Counted from the first letter of the stretch, positions 1-9,991 are shown. The stretch is 64,000 nt of DNA from Mesostigma viride (GCA_009746045.1 RPFO01000154.1:1309667-1373666), one strand, 5' to 3'. Made by a program: numbers and translations. The notes: generated by a model from the sequence alone, not told the origin.

Positions 1-234
1 TATGAACGTTGATGGAAATGTGTAGCCTTGTGCATTGAAATTATGGCTGGCTTACGTGTAGAGCGACTGGATGACCTAGACGGTGGGGCCGGAAACAGCT
101 TGCTTGATCAGTGCGTGTGTTTCGAGCCTCTGGCCGGGAGTGTCTAGGGGTAAGCACCATTGCTGCGATCGCTCTCCCACCATTTACGAGGAAATACCTG
201 AAAATGGGAAACCACTAAGGAACATATCAAGGAG

Positions 235-480
235 ACAACCACTAAGGAACATATATTCATGGGGAGTACATATAGCACATATATCCCTGAGAAGGGGTAT
301 GGCTTTTAATACATTCTGGGCTACTTCCTCACTGCTAGGGTAGGGTGTAAACTACACCTGCTCTGGGTGCACAAAGTGCACCTGCGCCACTATGTATTCC
401 AGCAGTGAAGGTGCGGACATAGGGTGGAAGGTCATCATGGCTAAACAATGGCTAGGGCTGGCATGCATGGCTTCTCAGCC
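235..480 (-). repeat. LINE D 3' end fragment
   Basis: Read on the minus strand it matches the copies at 3938-4140, 5770-6301, 53455-53640 and 53985-54125. Shared landmarks are a lead-in with GTGCACC and CTTGCAGGAAGTAGC-like sequence, then TATGTGCTACATATACTCCC and GGAGTTATGTT, then an AATTC- or AATT-type tail. Here the tail is degenerate (AACATAT repeats). No coding part is left. Confidence 0.6.
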
Positions 481-714
481 CCAGCAGCAGCAACCCCGCG
501 ATCAGTAACCCCGGATCGACTACATCCCGACACATCGACCAACCACGAGAAGCCCCAAGTGCCGCTGGCAGGCCGGGCGCGGGGACCTTAATTTATGTCA
601 ACAAGAAACTGTGGAAGCCCCCCGGCCCGGGCTCCCCCGGGATAGAGCACTCAAGCTCACATCCCCATCTTAGTAGTGCTTAATGGTTGGGGAATGATGC
701 AGACAATATTTGTT

Positions 715-830
715 TAAACTCTTGTGTAATTATTTTTTCTAATGAGATTAATTAGCATAGTGCTCCGTGGCATGCCTTTGCGCATGACACGCAAGCACTT
801 ACTTAAAATTATACTTAGCACTCAAGCTAG
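715..830 (+). repeat. LINE E-type 3' end fragment
   Basis: Contains CTAATGAGATTAATTAGCATAGTGCTCCGTGGCATGCC split over about 745-775, then a CACGCAAGCACTTACTT tail. The same sequence appears reversed at 34050-34119, where it is flanked by a 12-bp target-site duplication, and in diverged form near 54300 and 59846-59905. A TTAC-type tail and 5' truncation suggest a retrotransposed 3' end. Confidence 0.5.
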
Positions 831-1205
831 TTGTCTAGATGGGGGCAATCGACAGCCGACTTGAAATGATATTAGCGCCCAGCGTTATAGTATACCTTCA
901 ATCAGCTCGACCTGGCACCTTGTGGCCGGCCATCAGCTTGCGCCTAAGCCGACGTCTCAGTGAGCCCACCTCACCTTTGCAGCATTAGCTATGTGCGTCA
1001 GCCTAGAAATGGTATTGCACTGGTTGTATTGCACCCACAGTGATGCGCCCCGGCACCAATTAATTAATTTATTAATGCTGTACGTGGAGAGAGCGCTCTG
1101 TGGCCCGCCCACTTGCGGCAGTGCTCGAGAGATCGAAGCTAGGGCACCATCCCTCGTTCTCGTTGTGTATATAGGGTTGAAGGTTCCTTTACTCTATATT
1201 GGCAC

Positions 1206-1245
1206 CCACGTGACGCAGTCACGTGCTTATTAATTAATTATAATT
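1206..1245 (+). repeat. LINE C terminal hairpin and tail
   Basis: CACGTGACGCAGTCACGTG is an imperfect-centre palindrome (8-bp arms, 3-base centre) followed by TTAATTAATTA. The same hairpin precedes AATT tails at 5691-5725 and 60040-60080 (reversed there), where it is the last conserved block of LINE C 3' ends. Confidence 0.55.
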
Positions 1246-1498
1246 GGTGAGGTCGGCCTCCTCGCTGAGGTCGAGCGTTTAATTGTTGCTTGTCAGAGCT
1301 AAGCCGCGATGGTGGAGGTGGTGGAGGTGGTGTCGTGCTTCAGCATGTCATCACGCCATTCCATTCCCGGCCGGGTCGTCATGTCGTCCTCGCAGTCGGG
1401 GAGCCAACTGCCAACCGAGCGCAGCTTCAATTGCGGCCTGAAGCAGGGTAGTGTACCGTGGTGTCATCTTTAAGAGGCGGAGCTGGGGCGGGGCCGGC

Positions 1499-1558
1499 CT
1501 GCCAGGCGCTGTAGGCCAGCTATACCTATAGGTATAGCTGGCCTACAGCGCCTGGCAG
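1499..1558. repeat. Perfect 60-bp palindrome
   Basis: The left arm begins CTGCCAGGCGCTGTAGG and the right arm ends CCTACAGCGCCTGGCAG. The two 28-base arms are exact reverse complements around a central TATA, so there is no spacer. Flanking 7-mers (1492-1498 and 1559-1565) extend the symmetry with one mismatch. Could be a fold-back element or a cruciform-forming site; no gene lies within 500 bases. Confidence 0.9.
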
Positions 1559-2039
1559 CCCGGCCTGTTTTGGGGCCGGGCTAGTTAATTCTAGACTGAC
1601 AGCACAGGTCTCGAGCACCATGCACGCATTCCACCCTGAATGCGCTGGGCAGACCCCAGCTCAGTGCATGCTCTTGAAATGAGCTTGATGTCGTCCTAAA
1701 CTGTAGCTACTAGCTAGCTGAGATGCAAATTATATGTACATACATGGGGAAGAAACTGAAATTAATGCCACATTGCTATAATACAGCCGGCCATTGGCAT
1801 GCATGTCTCTGGATTATGTTGGCTGCCAACACGCATGCAACATGCATCATCCCCCCCTCCCCCTCACGCCTCATCAATTATATGTCTTTTCTCATGCACT
1901 TATCGCGTGCCGGCCAGACCTGCCTTCATAATTTTCTAGTCATGATTCCCTCCCCACCATGCTATCCGGCAACTATACAGGGTGTGCATCCACAGTGCCC
2001 CGCTCTAGCTTCTCATGCGGCTCTGACATCCTGAACCGC

Positions 2040-3705
2040 GCTTAATTGCGCACTAGCTGCCCTGGACGGCCACCTCAGCGAGACTCAGCACGGCTTCCGT
2101 CCCGGCCGCAACACCGTACAGGCGCTCTTCGCTACTCGCCGCCTTGTGGAAGAACTGCACCGCCTTCAGCCTGGTAAGTCCCCTCGGTCTGCACCTTGTG
2201 CTATAGTGGACTTCATCAAAGCCTTCGATTCGGTTTCAGTTCTGGCCTGCGCTGTGGGATCGACCGGCATCCTCGCTCTGTCCCGGATCCCCCGCCCCCC
2301 TTATTGCTGTCATCTGCAACCTGTATGAAGTGTCCACCACTTCGGTGCCCACTTCCTACGGGACCACGCCACCATGCCCTTTACAGAAGGGACGTGTGTG
2401 GCAGGGCTGCGTGCTGTCGCCCTACCTAGCTGTTCATTATTGTGACCAGTCGAATACGTAATGATTCAGGCCCGCAAGCTAGCGGTTTGCTCGCATTGTG
2501 GATAGGGAACAAGGGGTGCAGGTCCGCAACGATTTCTGGCATGGCGGGGCGAACACGGAGATGCGGCTGGCGGACATCATCTATGCAGACGACACAACCC
2601 TCTTCGAGGACACTGAGCACGTGAAGACGTGGCTTGACTCCCTGGCAATCGAGGCCCGTGTGGTGGGGCTTGAGGTCAGCAAGAAGACTGCATGAGGCTC
2701 TGGCGATCATGGGCTCGCTCAGCGCCCCCGCCCGACCTCTTTCTCCTAGACGGCTCTCAAGTCCTGTATCGGGGCCGTGTCAAGTTGCGGGACCTAGCTT
2801 ACTTCCCAGCTGCGAGGCCGATGTGGACTGGACCGTATCTCTATTTCCATCCCCATTCATATTCATCATCCTGAACGACTCGAACACGCGGACAAGATAA
2901 CGGCAGGCTTGAGCTACCAATTACCATGGTCCGGATTCTCCCGATTTCTGGCCTGCGCTGGTTACATCTCCTTGGTATCTCTCTTGCCTCAGGCACGGCT
3001 TTACGCCAATACCGGGCCCTGTGGCGCAAGCCCCTGGGAAAACTAGAAACAGGACCTGTTTAAGGTCCTGGTTCTCCCTGTTGTTACGTACGGGGCCGAG
3101 ACATGGACCCTCACTGCCGACCTTGGCAACAAGCTGGATGGCGCGGTCACCAACATGCTGCGATCAATTTATCGTGTAGGATACGCTGTTCATGTCGATC
3201 CGCAAGGAGGACCTGTATCTCGGCATGCCACTTATCACCAGCACCATCAAGCAGCGGCGCCTCGGATGCTAGTAGGGCACTTAGCTCGCACCACTGACCC
3301 AGGTAGACACCTCACGGGGCCCCTCTGCAGGGCTGCACCCCGCCCAGCCGGGCCGGCACCTCCTCACGAGAACATGGGGGGCCTAGGCGCGCCTCTCGGT
3401 GATTTGGAAAAAGATGATGGGCAAGGCCAAGTGGGCCCAGGTCATCGAGGACAACAACCCCCCTGCAGTACGTGGGGAAGGAGCGTGTTTGCAAGCACAC
3501 GTGGACGGCATGCCAGACAAGACCCCTAGGGCCACGGGCACCGTAGATCCATAGTAGGACTGTTCTGTATAAATAGCTTGTAGATATAGCTTGTACTATA
3601 GCTTAGACCGGTAGGCTTGCGTGTACCCCCCCATCCATCCATCCATCAGGGTTAATGCTCCGTGACTTCCCAACACTGGAGCACGAGTTTAATTAATTAA
3701 TTAAT
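2040..3705 (+). pseudogene. LINE A ORF2 remnant with 3' UTR and tail
   Basis: Broken non-LTR reverse transcriptase. Frames switch repeatedly, but family motifs appear in order: HGFRPGRNTV (about 2090), VDFIKAFDSV (about 2205), the catalytic YADD box (about 2580), then the C-terminal 'TYGAETWTL'-like thumb/connection region (about 3090). It ends in a 3' UTR shared with 25449-26198 and 61890-62660: CATCCATCCATC, GGGTTAATGCTCCGTGACT, GGAGCACGAG-like sequence and a TTAATTAA tail ending at 3705. Many stops and indels make it certainly inactive. It is one of at least five LINE A copies in the window. Confidence 0.8.
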
Positions 3706-3937
3706 GCTATCCATTCCTCCACCACAGTGAGACGAACCATTGAGATGCGTGTTGTGTATGGTCAGCCCCCCATGAATATAAATTAATTGTGTTCGCGTCC
3801 TTCTCCCGGCCCCCATGCCCATTCACACGCAACAGACCTGTGGGTGAACCAAAACTAGAAATCGATCTGGAGAATCTGGCCGGATCATTGTAGCTAGCTC
3901 GATCCTGAACTCGTCTCATCCGTGTTTGCATCGATTG

Positions 3938-4140
3938 AATTGAATTGAATTGAATTGTAACATAACTCCGTTGGGAGTATATGTAGCACATAGCCCAGAG
4001 AAGGGGCATATGGCCTATCATACATTCTAAGCGACTTCCTGCAAGGGTGGGAATGTAAACAACACTTGCTCTAGGTGCACTAGGGCACCTGCAACACCCA
4101 GAGTTTCAGGCAACACCCAGCTAAGGGGAGCCTGTCATAG
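3938..4140 (-). repeat. LINE D 3' end
   Basis: On the minus strand the fragment ends with TGTGCTACATATACTCCCAACGGAGTTATGTTACAATT followed by a (CAATT)n tail (GAATT repeats on the plus strand, 3938-3957). The CTCC/GGAG bases can pair as a short terminal hairpin. The 5' side is truncated within the 3' UTR. Confidence 0.65.
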
Positions 4141-4283
4141 GTGGGGAAGATCAGCACAGCTATACAAAAGCTAGGCATCGATCCATGATTAATATCCTGG
4201 TGACAACTATATCCTGGACTGTAGAAGAGTTAGACAGTGGCCTTGTACATGCACGCCTACTACAGGCACTATACCAGCTGGTT

Positions 4284-4345
4284 AAATTAAAATTTAAAAA
4301 TTAAATTATAACATGCCTCCGTTGGGAGATCATTAATTAATTAAC
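4284..4345 (-). repeat. LINE B tail stub
   Basis: TTAAAAATTAAATTATAACATGCCTCCGTTGGGAGATCAT (spread over this interval) is the reversed LINE B terminus seen fully at 5950-6038 and 26355-26530. Only the last 60 or so bases remain, followed by ATTAATTAATTAA. Confidence 0.5.
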
Positions 4346-5690
4346 CCATACTCCGTCAGGCCATTTTTGGCACTTTCAGACCCCTAAAATTGCCAAAAAT
4401 CATAACTCATAGACCACAACTCCAAATACCCCCAACCAAGATGCTAGGAGTATCTACACTTCAAGGGCTTTCATAATATGCAATAATATCATGAGTCTAA
4501 TTAGTCCTTTGGATGATACCTTCAGTCAAAGTGAGCCAAAAGACGATCATTTTGTGCCAAGAAAAAGTATACCCCCCCCCCTTCTACAGAGGGGAGGGTC
4601 AGAAACCTCAAACCCAACATTGGACAATTTAGTTGGATAGTCCAATGGTGCTTTCCTTTGGTCAAACTACCCGGATAGCCCATTTGACCCATACCATGCC
4701 CGCGTTTACGTGTGTGGCTCACGCGCGCGCAAACAGCCAACTATGCCATGCCATACAATGATGCAATATAATTGACCACAATAGACAGCCAAATATGCTG
4801 GAATACAAATATGAAGCCACCTGACACTCACTGAACGGTATCCCCCAAGAAATGCCACAAACTGTGCAACATAATGGCTAATACCCCTCCTTGAGCAGGC
4901 ATGGAAGGCAGTTGCAATTACCACTAATATATCCACCATCAGACATGTATGAACGTACGAGTTTCCATGCAACCAACACGGAAACGAATCGCCGCACCTG
5001 CCTCGATCACGACCTGGCCGGGTTCCGCTGGCCGACATGCTCATACGTCCCGGATACTGATGCTAGTGGCACAGGCAGCCATATCCGCTCTATCCATGCA
5101 TCCGTCATGATAACCATGTTGATTTATCTATGCAAAGATGACGTCTAACGCGTCGACGTTCCCAGCAGATGGTGCGCTGCGGACTTCCGTAAAACAATGT
5201 AAGGCCCAGGCGGAAAGAAGCTACCAAGAAACCAAAAAGAAACCGGCGATACCAAACGGGACGTCTCCTCTGATGGTGGCGACCAAGACAGAGATAATAA
5301 CCACTGCGTATTTTCACAGTTCCGTGAATCTGATAATTCTTGACGAACCAACATAATGCATCATCGTTCAGGGGTAATCATCTGACCCATTTCAAGCTGC
5401 GGAACCCCAAATTTCCACCAGATGGCACGTTGACAGCCATATCTCGCTATCCGCGCGCGCAACGGTCAAAAATGTTAGCAAAAGTCACGTGATGCACAGC
5501 CTGGCAACGTGGTATTTAGGTGGCTATGGCGCAATTATCCCACCAACCTAAGCATTTACGTTCACATTGGGTCTGTCCCGAGTTGCCTGACCACTTACAT
5601 CCGTACCCGATGGCGCGGCGCTCGCGCAATATTTTGCCACGTGGCGGGGGGTGCAAGTGTATCCAAATGGATACACTTGACGGAGTATGG
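4346..5690. other. Non-coding stretch, small hairpins only
   Basis: No gene is supported; overlapping frames of 70-112 codons run on both strands without motifs. A weak inverted repeat (GGCCATTTTTGGCA with TTGCCAAAAATC, about 4360-4410) and a perfect 11-bp hairpin CAAGTGTATCC/GGATACACTTG with an AAAT loop (5654-5679) are the only structures noted. Confidence 0.55.
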
Positions 5691-5769
5691 GTTAATTAAT
5701 AGACACGTGACTGCGTCACGTGAGCATAAGTCCTCAGCTAGTGGGAGGGGAACATGGGATGGAATGGAT

Positions 5770-6301
5770 TGAATTGAATTGAATTGAATTAATGTAACAT
5801 AACTCCGTTGGGAGTATATGTAGCACATAGCCCTTGAAGGCGCACACGCCCTCGGGACCCTGTGGGCAAGCCACCTCCCCCCAAGCGGAGGCGTTTTGAT
5901 GAGTAGTGCAGTTAGGATTTTCTAGATAGAGTTAGGATAGTTCGATCACGCGGCTTCCTCCACCCCATCCATCATGAAATATGTGCTACATGACCTCCCC
6001 ACGGAGGCATGTTATAATTTAATTTAATTTTTAATTTAATAGCCCTTGAGAGGGGGCATATGGCCTATCATAGTACATCCTAAGCTACTTCCTGCAAGGG
6101 TGGGGATGTAAAGGACCCTTGCTCTAGGTGCACCAGGGCACTTGCATCCCCATGATCTTCAACTTGAGCTATGCCCAGCGCGAAGGGGGAGCCTGTCATG
6201 GGGGGGAAGATCAGCATAGCTATACAAAAGCTAGGGCATGGCGTCTCAGCAGAGAGTTACTCCCTGCATGGGCACAACATAACTAAATAAAGCTAGGCAT
6301 C
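5770..6301 (-). mobile_element. LINE D insertion inside LINE C
   Basis: Starts with a (GAATT)n tail on the plus strand at 5770, then the reversed LINE D terminus (CATAACTCCGTTGGGAG). It is itself interrupted by LINE B (5838-6038), then continues with GGCATATGGCCTATCATA and the rest of the D 3' UTR to about 6301. Its 11-bp TSD is ATGGAATGGAT. It is 5'-truncated with no coding sequence. Confidence 0.7.
5838..6038 (+). mobile_element. LINE B insertion inside LINE D
   Basis: A 201-bp 5'-truncated LINE 3' end flanked by an 11-bp TSD, ATAGCCCTTGA (5827-5837 and 6039-6049). It begins in the last codons of ORF2 (related to 26240-26340 on the minus strand, product ending near PPPPKLEEEAF), then 3' UTR, terminal CCTCCCCACGGAGG hairpin (about 5995-6010) and an (AATTT)n tail. 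This is the innermost layer of a C-D-B nest. Confidence 0.8.
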
Positions 6302-6412
6302 ATGGAATGGATGGTATAAGCTATCTAGGTCCTAGTTACAGGGGTGTGGGCACCGCGGCCCGAATCGCTATGAATGCCATACTTGGTCACACGCGGAGCC
6401 CCCACAGGCTTG

Positions 6413-6500
6413 GGAGATCATGTAGCACATATTCCATGATGGATGGGTGGAGTGGAGGAAGCCGCGTAATCGAACTAACCTAACTCTAAGCTATCTAGTC
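6413..6500 (-). repeat. LINE B 3' UTR, left part of split copy
   Basis: Reversed LINE B 3' UTR (GAGATCATGTAGCACATATTCC, GAAGCCGCGTAATCGAAC, CTAACTCTAAGCTATCTAGTC in pieces). It stops at ATCTAGTC (6493-6500), which is repeated at 26199-26206, where LINE B resumes. The two halves were separated by the LINE A insertion that carries the whole LTR nest. Confidence 0.75.
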
Positions 6501-6514
6501 TTTACGCCAGTACC

Positions 6515-7087
6515 TGTTACGTCGCGTAACTTTTGTTGTTGTTACGGACGTAAATTAGGTCCTTTGTGCCTCAGCCATTTCGAGACAGTCCGTTGACTTT
6601 CCTAAGCTTACGTGTAGTTAGGACCTTTTTGGCCGGTTGGTACCGGGCCTTGTGACGTGGCAATCGTACAGTATGGTGGCTTGGTGCAGTCGCGCCGCGC
6701 TGCGTACTTTAGTAGTGGTCCTTTATCCTCCGTTTGAACCTTGTGGACATGCGTTGGTCCTGTAGGCGAGGGTCGGTGTCGGCCCGAGCATACACGCATG
6801 TCGGCGATCATTTATGCAGCGGTTGTCCTTCGTGAATCGCACTCGGCGTGTATTATGGAATTGTAATACATCGTTTTGGGTCGTGAATTTACCAGTGTTT
6901 ACTTCGTAGTGTCCCGGCATTATTTGGTATATGGCGTACAGTAACCGCATGTATCGGAATGCATTGAGAGCAGAGTCGTCGCGTCCTAGGTCTTATAGCC
7001 AATACAGCTCCTCATCGCTAGGTACCCTCACTAGTTTAGGTAAGGTTAGGCGCGGGGTTTGGGATCGAGTAGAGCCTGGGCGTAACA
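6515..7087 (+). repeat. Gypsy 5' LTR
   Basis: 573 bp, starting TGTTACGTCGCG and ending GGGCGTAACA. It differs from the 3' LTR at only two positions I could find (G/A near 6807 and G/C near 7076). It contains a TGTAA (about 6865) that fits the chlorophyte polyadenylation signal. Two short open frames inside it are LTR shadows. Confidence 0.95.
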
Positions 7088-7088
7088 A

Positions 7089-7100
7089 TGGTAGCGGAGG
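7089..7100 (+). promoter_or_regulatory. Candidate primer-binding site
   Basis: TGGTAGCGGAGG starts one base after the 5' LTR. The TGG start and position match the usual site complementary to a tRNA 3' CCA end. The tRNA species is not identified. Confidence 0.55.
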
Positions 7101-7189
7101 TTTAGGTAGACGCGACGAAGCTCCCTTGCAGCACTATACGCCAGAGGCCTTCCGCGGCCAGGGCACAGAAGAAGACATCCTCTTGACAG

Positions 7190-7196
7190 GTAAGGG
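7190..7196 (+). promoter_or_regulatory. Candidate splice donor in gypsy leader
   Basis: GACAG|GTAAGG matches a strong 5' splice site and lies between the PBS and the first ORF. It could join to the acceptor CCCTCCACAG ending at 22240, just before the third ORF. Inferred only from motifs. Confidence 0.4.
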
Positions 7197-7614
7197 GCGG
7201 GTCGCCTGCAAGCTAGGGGGGTAGTGCTGCCCGATCCGGGACACGCCCTGCTTAGAAGTTAGACCTGCTCAAAGCGGATAACTCCTCACGTAGATAGTTT
7301 CTTTTCCTCTTCCTTCTGTGTGTGCATTTCCTTGCTGGGTGCTGTTTGACGTTAGATAGTGGGTTGGCCGGTTCCGTTGTGCCGGTTAGCGAGACGATTA
7401 GCGTCTCGGAAGACTCCACCTCTTTTCCGTGCTTGCTGCTGCGTTTCTTTAGATGATTTCTCGTGCAGAGCCTTGAGCCGCCTGCTCACATACAAACCGG
7501 TGCTGGCTTCCTCGTCTACTTTCTGGATTCTGCCTTCAGATCCGGCAACGACAGCCGAGCCTACACCTACTGTAAAGTCTAGTCCCTCAGAGTCACCTAA
7601 ACAAGGTACGTACC

Positions 7615-8046
7615 ATGCAGGGTGCTGGGCGCCAGCGTTTTTCTAACCGTCCTCGTTCCAGTTCCTCTAGTAATAATAGCCGTGCTAAATACTATGCGGT
7701 CATCACCTCTTCTTGGTCTTGTATTTTCCTTTCTTGGGCTGATGCCCGTTCCGTGATTAATAATTCCTCTGTTCCTGTTCTTAGATATAGGAAGTTTCAC
7801 CTCTTTGAAGAAGCACAACAGTTTTGCCTTTGGTATAGTCAAACCGACATAGGACTCCATTCTCGCCCTACACGTCCTCCTCCTGAAATTCCCACTGCAG
7901 ATATTTCTCCTCCTCATATCCCTGACAGCTTCCTTACTCCTTTACCTTCTCCTACCCGTGAACGTGGGTCTTCTTCCTCCTCTATTGAAACCCCTCTTAC
8001 CGTGGAATTTGGTTCCTTGTCAATCACCGTGACCAAGAAGGAGTGA
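7615..8046 (+). CDS. Gypsy ORF1: RNase H1 hybrid-binding (Cauli_VI)-like protein
   Basis: 143 aa, ATG start, lying upstream of gag. Residues about 26-75 fit the N-terminal hybrid-binding domain of eukaryotic RNase H1 and of caulimovirid P6-type proteins: a KYYAV opening strand, IFLSW with the conserved Trp, a following DARSVIN helix, then RYRKF and EEAQQF. In that family the domain grips RNA:DNA hybrids or double-stranded RNA. The rest is Ser/Pro-rich with no catalytic RNase H motif. A separate pre-gag ORF of this kind is unusual for a chromovirus. Possible roles, as inference: protecting or handling the reverse-transcription hybrid, or translational control of the polycistronic RNA. The frame is intact. 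Domain match moderately confident, role unknown. Confidence 0.65.
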   Translation: MQGAGRQRFSNRPRSSSSSNNSRAKYYAVITSSWSCIFLSWADARSVINNSSVPVLRYRKFHLFEEAQQFCLWYSQTDIGLHSRPTRPPPEIPTADISPPHIPDSFLTPLPSPTRERGSSSSSIETPLTVEFGSLSITVTKKE

Positions 8047-8290
8047 GCTAGATTGTTCTTTCCTTTTTCCTTGCTAAAGTGGATGCCACTTCCCTTTGTT
8101 TTTTTTTGGTCATGCCCCATTTGACCTGAATTTATTTTCTTTTTGACCTGATTTTCTTTTATCCTTGATCTGATTTTATTTTAGTTGTGGTCAGATTTTT
8201 GTTCGGTCCTTGACCAGATTTTTGTCTTATCCTTGTTCAGCTTGTTAACTTTTCCTCGTCCAGTGTATTTCTTTCCTTTGCACCTCAAAC

Positions 8291-9991
8291 ATGTCCTCTC
8301 AACCGTCTCTTGGTGGGGGTATGTCTCCCATTAACCAACGTTCCTCAGGTGTTACTCCTGGTGTTAATCCTGGTACTCCTCAGTTGGCTATGGGTAATAG
8401 ACGTGATTCCTTGGACACTGTCCATCACTTGACTCCTCCGTCTCAGAGTGTACGTTCTGACAGTACTCCCTCTACTCCGTCCTTTCACCGTTCACCTATT
8501 ATTCCTCCTCCTACGTTTGAGGCGCGTACTAGGGCTACTGCCCCATCCTCTGCTATTCCTCCTGGTAATGCTGGGCATCCCTCTGTGTCTGTACCCTCTC
8601 AGGCTCCTCAGGTGTCAGCCCCTCGTGGTGTACGTAGTCTCGCTCCTGTGGGCCCTACTGGGTATCCTACTGCCATTCCTACACATCCTCCTGCTTCCTG
8701 GGCATACCCTGATACGGCCTATGAAGCAGCCCAATTCCCGTCGCGTGTAGCAGAATTAGAGATTAATCAGGATTTTAGCACCATGCCTCTCCATGATAAA
8801 AACTATGATCATTTTTCCTATTCCACAATGAGAGAAGCCTATACTGTTCCTCACACCTCGGGTCACCGACCTGACTCTGTGGCGCCCTCACGTCCTCTTC
8901 CTAAGACCTATCCTGCTCCTCATAATTGGTTACTGCCTGAGTATGTGCCTGTGGAAAAGAGTGGGCCGATGGATAAAACTGATCCTTCTCGTGCATCTAA
9001 GCCCCCTCCCCTTCCCACCTTTACTAGTGTGCCTAAGTTAGATACCAGTTCCACTCCTCAGCAGTTTTTCACCTTTCTTATGCTCCTCACTCAGCAGACG
9101 GCCTCTTGGGAACAGTATTATAGGTGGAAACTCCCTGATGTTGTTCTTGTCCCTCATTACCTTACCACGTGTGTGGCCCCTGCCCTTGTCACCCTTATTC
9201 AATGTGAGTCCCTCGCGTCGCATGCATACCCTAACTCAGTAGCAGAATTGTTTAGGAGATTGGAAAATCATGTCGTGCCTCCAGACGCTGATTGGCAAGA
9301 ACGCCTTAGCTTTGGATCCCTTGAGCAAGGCAATAAAACTTATAGGGAATATCAACGCGAATTTGATGCCCAGATGGTACGCATTCGAGACCTCTCGGGT
9401 GCGGAAGTCCGTGCTCGCTTCTTGCAAGGTCTTAATAAAAACCTCTTGCGTGAAGTTAAGAAACAGTTTTCTGCTTATCGTTTTCGCGACCTTCCTCTGG
9501 CTGCGGTTCGTACCCATCTCCTCCGTGTTGCTGATTTTATGTATGCTCCTGCTCCTGTCCGTACTAGGGTCCATAACCTTGTCCTCACCCCTGAAGAAGA
9601 AGAGGCATATGTAGAAGAATTAGATATTTGTGTTACAGATGTATCTGCATTGGATGTGTCTCACATCACGTGTTATCACTGTCATGAGGTGGGCCATCTT
9701 AAGAGGGAGTGCCCCAAGTTTCTTTCTGGAGCCCCCCCTCATCCCAATGCCCGCCCTCCGCGTACTCCTCAGCGGGCCTCTCCCCTTCGCCCACCCTCTG
9801 GTCGTTCCTCTTCTGCTCCTCAACCCTCTCGGTTAAATGCTGTACAGACAGGCTCCTTAGTGAATCCCCATTCTGATCAGGATGCCGTCCCCTCTCAATA
9901 CCCGCGTGATTCTCCAGCAATGGCCTTCTCACCCGGGTTTCCTCCAGGGTTCGTTCCCTTGGATGATGTAGGGGGGGAGGGAAAACAGTAG
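8291..9991 (+). CDS. gag: Gypsy Gag
   Basis: 566 aa. The first 250 residues are Pro/Ser/Thr-rich. A helical capsid-like part (about 255-420) includes FRRLENHV, TYREYQREFD and VRARFLQGLN, typical of the retrotransposon Gag family. A CCHC zinc knuckle follows near residues 460-477 (CYHCHEVGHLKRECPKF). The Pro-rich end stops at 9991, before the protease frame begins. Gag forms the particle that packages the element RNA. The ATG at 8291 follows a pyrimidine-rich stretch. The frame is uninterrupted, unlike pol. Confidence 0.9.
   Translation: MSSQPSLGGGMSPINQRSSGVTPGVNPGTPQLAMGNRRDSLDTVHHLTPPSQSVRSDSTPSTPSFHRSPIIPPPTFEARTRATAPSSAIPPGNAGHPSVSVPSQAPQVSAPRGVRSLAPVGPTGYPTAIPTHPPASWAYPDTAYEAAQFPSRVAELEINQDFSTMPLHDKNYDHFSYSTMREAYTVPHTSGHRPDSVAPSRPLPKTYPAPHNWLLPEYVPVEKSGPMDKTDPSRASKPPPLPTFTSVPKLDTSSTPQQFFTFLMLLTQQTASWEQYYRWKLPDVVLVPHYLTTCVAPALVTLIQCESLASHAYPNSVAELFRRLENHVVPPDADWQERLSFGSLEQGNKTYREYQREFDAQMVRIRDLSGAEVRARFLQGLNKNLLREVKKQFSAYRFRDLPLAAVRTHLLRVADFMYAPAPVRTRVHNLVLTPEEEEAYVEELDICVTDVSALDVSHITCYHCHEVGHLKRECPKFLSGAPPHPNARPPRTPQRASPLRPPSGRSSSAPQPSRLNAVQTGSLVNPHSDQDAVPSQYPRDSPAMAFSPGFPPGFVPLDDVGGEGKQ

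Larger units (their letters stand above)
1..2040. other. Non-coding repeat-rich stretch
   Basis: No convincing gene. The stretch is AT-rich and made of pieces that recur elsewhere in the window: a LINE D 3' end (about 235-480), a block resembling 59160-59320 (about 570-880, shared 'AACTGTGGA', 'GGCTCCCCC' and 'GGGCAATCGACA' stretches), a LINE E end (about 715-830) and a LINE C terminal hairpin (about 1206-1245). The open frames here (60-103 codons) have no recognisable motif and no codon pattern like the real genes at 28-50 kb. Confidence 0.7.
5691..6413 (-). repeat. LINE C 3' end, interrupted
   Basis: Parts 5691-5769 and 6302-6413 together match the continuous LINE C 3' end at 60053-60215 (CACGTGAC hairpin, GGATGGAATGGATGG, GGGTGTGGGCACCGC, CGCGGAGCCCCCACAGGCTT). 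The interruption is a LINE D copy flanked by an 11-bp direct repeat ATGGAATGGAT (5759-5769 and 6302-6312). At 6413 it changes abruptly into LINE B sequence, probably an old deletion junction at a TTGGG microhomology. Confidence 0.7.

Noticed and set aside
6608-6950. Small minus-strand frames repeated at 24969-25311
   Set aside because: They are identical only because they lie in the two gypsy LTRs.
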